NCBI GenBank assembly: GCA_900617975.1
Contig: UZAE01014044.1
Coordinates: 5,546-17,147 of the forward strand
Source of the DNA: Rodentolepis nana
Taxonomy: Eukaryota > Platyhelminthes > Cestoda > Cyclophyllidea > Hymenolepididae
Length of the DNA: 11,602 nucleotides
Reading direction: 5' to 3'
Part shown: piece after piece, positions 10,101-11,602 of the stretch
Layout of the letters: every line of letters begins with the position of its first letter
Position numbering within the stretch: the stretch's first letter is position 1
Program-made: the position numbers and the translations under genes
The notes under the pieces: model-generated
Told to the model about the DNA's origin: nothing
Seen by the model: only the letters and a program-made list of their open reading frames with translations
The model's database searches: none

Positions 10101-11602
10101 GGAGGTAAGTCTATCGCACACCCCCTCTATTAAAGTATTCATAATCATATTAACAGCGCATTTCTTTGTCTTAATTGGTTCTGACATTAGCATTTTTATA
10201 TCAAGTGAAACCATCTTCTTAATTAAGGTGAATGCTTCCATTATAAGCGAGGGCGGTGGCTATTACAGCAATCTGTCGTTGATAACTTCTCCATGATAAT
10301 TCTGCGTCTTACTGTGTAGATGTCTGCTAGCGAGGAGCAGCAGGAATAAAAAAACTTACCCTCGGGATGGAGACGCAAGAGGGGGGGGGGTGGTGGGTTG
10401 ATGAGAGGGGGGGGGGCGAAGGCCTAGAGAGGAACAGCAACCTGTAACGCTCTGGTGTAATTTAAAATGTCCACAAATGCCACATAATGTGGAAGCGCAA
10501 ACCTTATCGAACTCTTTGTGGCGCATGCTTCCCCGTTACTGCCTTTTGCATTATTAATGCAGTTACTTGCTGTTAATGTGTACTCATAACTCTTAAAATT
10601 ATGTTCTCTCAAAGATAAGCAGCGATATGGACAGTTGGTCTACCAGTTTCCAATGGGAACTCCTACAGACGTATGCATTTGGTCTGTCATTTAACTCTTA
10701 ACAGTTCCATTAGATGAGAGTTTATTTTGATCCATCAGTTACCAAGAGAAAGTAGAAAGGAAGCCTCCGCCATTAAAATGCCGATAGGAGAAAGTCTGGC
10801 TAAGATTCTACGGTTAATGTACTTTGATCTTTGGGAGTTCAATATAACCGCATCGTCCCGGTATGCGTTTTTTATTAATGGTTAGGTGAGTGTAAAAAGA
10901 CTTTTGGCTGAATTTTTAGTTGTTTTCAAATAATTTTATTGAAAACAGAGCTGTTAAAACCGTAGAAGGTCTGTATAATTTCTAAGGAAATGCAAAAGTC
11001 AGGCAACCTCAAAATTGTTGGCTGGAGATAGAAAAAAATAAAAATGATTATTAGGATAAAAATAGTTCTTAGAATTTCCAATTGTCATTATTGGTGGTCA
11101 AAGAAAAGCAAATACCGTGACATGTTAATTCTAAATGTAAATATTTATTTATTTATATCAAATGGCAGGGATTTGATAGTTATCATTAGACCTTTAGTTG
11201 ACTTCGGGCTTCACAGAAGGGAGGAACATTAAAGTGAGAAAAATTCGACAGGGGAAAAGAAGAGCGATTCACAGATGTAAAAGACAGACAGACACAAAGG
11301 CAGAGAAAAGGCTAGATGAGTACTGTGGAAGGGCTCGAATATGACATAGAGTGGGGTCATGGTAGTTTGAAGTCAGAGGTCAACTGCCAGTTAATAGACG
11401 TTTTTGCCGTATGAGTATACGTTGCCCAGGGTGCTCCACGTGGAGGTAAGTCTATCGCACACCCTTCTAAATGTAAATATAAGAGCCCAGAAGACAGTTC
11501 AAATGAATGATGATTGGAAATATTGCAGTAAATAAAAATAAATATTTGCCACTCTTCTTACAGCTGATGGCTTTGGGTTTATCAATCTGAATATGCTGAG
11601 TG
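4019..11602 (+). CDS. multi-exon gene for a divergent ankyrin-like repeat protein (3' end outside window)
   Basis: Exons are 4019-4190, 4223-4266, 4314-4509, 4584-4598, 4634-5045, 6872-7163, 8905-9020, probably 9411-9442, and 11564 onward. Every intron is GT-AG, and the phases (1,0,1,1,2,0,2,1) carry one open frame of about 439 residues through all joins. The start is ATG 4019, with A at -3 and an in-frame TAA at 4010-4012. Visible content is a helical N-terminus (1-72), an ankyrin-like helix pair ending LLSSGA (73-95), a glycine-rich hydrophobic region (about 217-248), another ankyrin-like stretch containing IIHILLDFG (280-299), and clear ankyrin-style strings LPIHLMAALG (exon 7) and DGFGFINLN (exon 9). 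Ankyrin repeats usually bind proteins. No catalytic motif, signal peptide or convincing membrane segment is seen, so it is probably intracellular. The exact family is unknown to me. Gene structure is well supported; the ankyrin assignment is moderate and function is open. Confidence 0.85.
4223..4266 (+). CDS. exon 2 (44 nt, residues 58-72)
   Basis: It lies between acceptor TTTCCTAG and donor GTATGT. With the carried base it encodes GFPFYQKINYEGLFL and ends in phase 0. It is needed to bring exon 1 into frame with exon 3; joining exon 1 straight to 4314 would break the frame. Intron 2 is 47 nt (4267-4313). Confidence 0.82.
4314..4509 (+). CDS. exon 3 (residues 73-137, ankyrin-like helices)
   Basis: It begins right after TAG at 4311-4313, which is both the acceptor and an in-frame stop, so the 5' edge is fixed. 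It encodes PILLRAVHLRDLRACDILL followed by SSGA, which looks like the two helices and terminal Gly-Ala of an ankyrin repeat. Then come a cysteine-rich patch and an acidic loop. The donor is GTGAGT at 4510; the exon ends in phase 1. Intron 3 is 74 nt. Confidence 0.87.
4584..4598 (+). CDS. exon 4, 15-nt microexon (residues 138-142)
   Basis: CAAAGTTCTTGCAGA sits between a T-rich acceptor ending TTTTAG and a strong donor GTAAGT. With one carried base on each side it adds TKFLQ and keeps phase 1 on both edges. Skipping it would also keep the frame, so it could be an alternative five-residue cassette. Intron 4 behind it is 35 nt (4599-4633). Confidence 0.7.
4634..5045 (+). CDS. exon 5 (residues 143-279, largest exon)
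   Basis: It begins after ACCTAG and ends in phase 2 before the strong donor GTACGT at 5046. It encodes a basic cysteine-containing segment, an acidic stretch around DPMVYEDLREF, then MDPHLVPFRQN and a glycine/alanine-rich hydrophobic segment (about 217-248), followed by a basic helix (RRIRNVM). I do not recognise this middle region. It looks like an insertion between ankyrin-like units or a lineage-specific domain. The hydrophobic part contains charges and many glycines, so a membrane span is unlikely. Confidence 0.9.
5790..5805. repeat. poly-C tract, 16 bases
   Basis: Uninterrupted C run inside intron 5. The exact length may vary or be affected by sequencing. Confidence 0.95.
6459..6474. 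repeat. left target-site duplication of copy A
   Basis: ATTAATAGGAATGGTA here matches ATTAATGGGATTGGTA at 6800-6815 in 14 of 16 positions. The two differences suggest an older insertion than copy C. Confidence 0.78.
6475..6799 (-). mobile_element. SINE-like retroposon copy A (about 325 bp)
   Basis: It shares nearly its whole length with 9808-10124 and 11145-11464. Shared landmarks on the plus strand are TTTATT at the left edge, the CAAATGG core, GATTCACAGATGTAAA, GAGTACTGTG, GAGTATACGTTGCCCAGGG, and CTATCGCACACCC at the right edge. Read on the minus strand it starts GGGGTGTGCGATAG and ends in a TAAA-type tail, the polarity of a SINE or LINE 3' tail. It lies antisense in intron 5. A minus-strand frame is open across 6532-6801, but its ATG straddles the insertion junction and I see no equivalent frame in copies B and C, so I treat the element as non-coding. 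I see no clear tRNA-type A/B box, so its parent RNA is unknown. Confidence 0.85.
6800..6815. repeat. right target-site duplication of copy A
   Basis: Counterpart of 6459-6474 (14 of 16 identical). It lies in the 3' end of intron 5, between the element and the exon 6 acceptor. Confidence 0.78.
6872..7163 (+). CDS. exon 6 (residues 280-377)
   Basis: Acceptor TTTTCTTTTCAAG at 6859-6871 with a good pyrimidine tract. Two carried bases complete a serine codon, and the frame continues AIERADLPIIHILLDFGF, which resembles the second helix and loop of an ankyrin repeat. A basic, charged stretch follows (VVKRENSLETRR), then PGGPDWLL and a leucine-rich helix ending in FDQLLK. The donor is GTGAGT at 7164, phase 0. 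The ATG at 6804 lies inside the intron and is not a start. No stop interrupts the exon. Confidence 0.9.
8074..8100 (+). CDS. candidate 27-nt microexon within intron 6
   Basis: It is preceded by a strong pyrimidine-rich acceptor (TTTTTCTCTCTGTGGTTGTAG) and followed by GTAATG. Its length is a multiple of three and it starts and ends in phase 0, exactly as the flanking exons require. It would insert KTQLELFHL after FDQLLK and extend that helix. The donor is weaker than the others, and chance in-phase candidates of this size are not rare, so this is optional or alternative at best. Confidence 0.3.
8167..8176. repeat. poly-G run, 10 bases
   Basis: Ten consecutive G in intron 6, one of six mononucleotide C/G runs of ten or more in the window. 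Confidence 0.9.
8505..8711 (-). other. CpG-rich island with a 68-codon open frame, unidentified
   Basis: This block is visibly richer in G, C and CpG than its flanks and is open on the minus strand from ATG (8711) to TAA. The frame contains QQQPDDVDKM, GGISGEDHRRFGHVSKG and a basic end. The composition is protein-like, but no family is recognised and no initiator context or splice partner is obvious. A perfect 5-bp stem hairpin, GACCG-TACG-CGGTC, lies at 8527-8540. It could be a fragment of a retroelement or retroposed gene, or a chance open frame in a CpG-rich piece. Confidence 0.25.
8832..8860. repeat. (GTTTT)n simple repeat with T run
   Basis: Repeated GTTTT units grading into a run of about nine T, near the 3' end of intron 6. 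A short TGTGTGTG stretch follows at about 8873-8884. Confidence 0.9.
8905..9020 (+). CDS. exon 7 (residues 378-415, clear ankyrin-style repeat)
   Basis: Acceptor TTGCAACTCTCTAG with an upstream T/G-rich tract; donor GTAGAA at 9021 after CCAAG. It starts in phase 0 and ends in phase 2. The encoded GGILPIHLMAALGRIEMLS then AVLHL fits the ankyrin consensus well: G-x-x-P-x-H-L turn and first helix, A-x-x-G-x-x-E loop, then the second helix. This is the strongest domain evidence in the gene. Confidence 0.87.
9041..9057. repeat. (CT)n microsatellite
   Basis: Seventeen bases of alternating C and T in intron 7, just 20 bp after the exon 7 donor. Confidence 0.95.
9411..9442 (+). CDS. probable exon 8 (32 nt, residues 416-426)
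   Basis: An exon that enters in phase 2 and leaves in phase 1 is needed here, because joining exon 7 directly to 11564 gives an immediate TGA. This segment fits. Its acceptor is TATAGCTTCCTTTAAG, it carries SHQISRALWEI, and it leaves at GTATTA with one G, making GCT (Ala) with exon 9. The weak point is repeat spacing: about 41 residues between equivalent ankyrin glycines instead of the usual 33, implying a loop insertion. A rival segment with the same phases is 10623-10681. Confidence 0.42.
9808..10124 (-). mobile_element. SINE-like retroposon copy B (about 317 bp)
   Basis: Same family and orientation as copies A and C, with the same outer edges (TTTATTTCAAATGG at left, CTATCGCACACCCC at right). 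It has scattered substitutions, and its central part reads GGACTATGGC where A and C have the GAATATGACA region. It carries the CCACGTGG palindrome at 10095-10102 and AGGTAAGT at 10103-10110. I cannot make out a convincing target-site duplication, so it may be older or its flanks may have decayed. Confidence 0.83.
10381..10416 (+). repeat. paired ten-G runs, G-quadruplex-capable
   Basis: Ten G at 10381-10390 and ten G at 10407-10416, separated by TGGTGGGTTGATGAGA, which itself contains GGG. Four or more runs of three G within 36 bases meet the usual quadruplex pattern. It lies on the coding strand of intron 8. Confidence 0.8.
11129..11144. repeat. left target-site duplication of copy C
   Basis: TTCTAAATGTAAATAT, repeated without mismatch at 11465-11480. 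The perfect match marks a relatively recent insertion. Confidence 0.92.
11145..11464 (-). mobile_element. SINE-like retroposon copy C (about 320 bp, best preserved)
   Basis: This full-length member is bounded on both sides by a perfect 16-bp duplication, so its ends can be read off exactly. On the minus strand it runs from GGGTGTGCGATAG to a tail of TAAA units. A, B and C start at the same 5' base or within a base or two. That argues for a defined short element (SINE) rather than randomly 5'-truncated LINE copies. CCACGTGG lies at 11436-11443 and AGGTAAGT at 11444-11451. It ends about 100 bp before exon 9. Confidence 0.9.
11465..11480. repeat. right target-site duplication of copy C
   Basis: Exact copy of 11129-11144, immediately after CGCACACCC of the element. 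Confidence 0.92.
11564..11602 (+). CDS. exon 9, partial (residues 427-439, runs off the window)
   Basis: Acceptor CACTCTTCTTACAG is strong. The only open frame compatible with an ankyrin repeat is the one entered in phase 1, giving ADGFGFINLNML, where DG-x-G-x-x-x-L-x-x-L resembles the start of an ankyrin repeat (DxxGxTPLHxA). The other two frames hit TGA within 30 bases. The exon continues past the right edge. Confidence 0.68.

Larger units (their letters stand above)
9443..11563 (+). other. intron 8 (2121 bp) carrying retroposon copies B and C
   Basis: If exon 8 is right, this intron runs from GTATTA to TTCTTACAG. It contains two antisense copies of the SINE-like element and two ten-G runs at 10381-10416. 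The region 10125-11128 between the copies is otherwise unremarkable AT-rich DNA. Confidence 0.5.

Noticed and set aside
9790..10140. Target-site duplication for copy B
   Set aside because: The flanks (AAATATGTATTT and TAAAGTATTCAT) can be forced to align only with gaps, no better than chance in AT-rich DNA.
10172..10227. Possible exon CATTTTTATATCAAG... before a GTGAAT donor
   Set aside because: It would enter in phase 2 but leave in phase 0, which does not fit exon 9, and its acceptor is weak.
1..11602. CRISPR array, bacterial operon, tRNA or rRNA gene
   Set aside because: No regularly spaced repeats, no ribosome-binding-site-led gene clusters and no recognisable tRNA or rRNA sequence were seen on either strand.

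Overview
This is eukaryotic nuclear DNA: AT-rich, with GT-AG introns, retroposon copies flanked by target-site duplications, microsatellites and long poly-C/poly-G runs. No bacterial or viral gene organisation is visible. Several introns are tiny (32, 35, 47 and 74 nt) at the 5' end of the gene and reach about 2 kb further 3'. That pattern, together with very small exons, is best known from parasitic flatworms (Platyhelminthes). The flatworm assignment is an inference and rests on gene structure only.

Layout: positions 1-4018 are intergenic. They hold a rearranged short retroposon (633-794), a tandem CCAAT-type repeat followed by a TATA-like string (2317-2380), a diverged pair of about 80-bp repeats (2886-2969 and 3331-3412) and a 22-C run. 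From 4019 to the right edge runs one plus-strand gene split into small exons. No single open reading frame shows it. It appears only when exons are joined by splice signals and reading phase: 4019-4190, 4223-4266, 4314-4509, 4584-4598 (a 15-nt microexon), 4634-5045, 6872-7163, 8905-9020, probably 9411-9442, and 11564 to beyond the window. Phases agree at every junction. The joined protein is about 439 residues so far and has divergent ankyrin-like helical repeats in exons 3, 6, 7 and 9. I do not recognise the specific family.

The large introns have been hit by a family of about 320-bp SINE-like retroposons. Copy A is in intron 5, copies B and C are in intron 8, and the rearranged copy D lies upstream of the gene. 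All have their tailed 3' end pointing left, so A, B and C are antisense to the host gene. A, C and D carry 16-bp target-site duplications: perfect for C and D, 14 of 16 for A. Copy D has the internal inversion expected from twin priming. The antisense strand of the element carries a consensus splice donor (AG/GTAAGT) in the gene's own sense in all three intronic copies.
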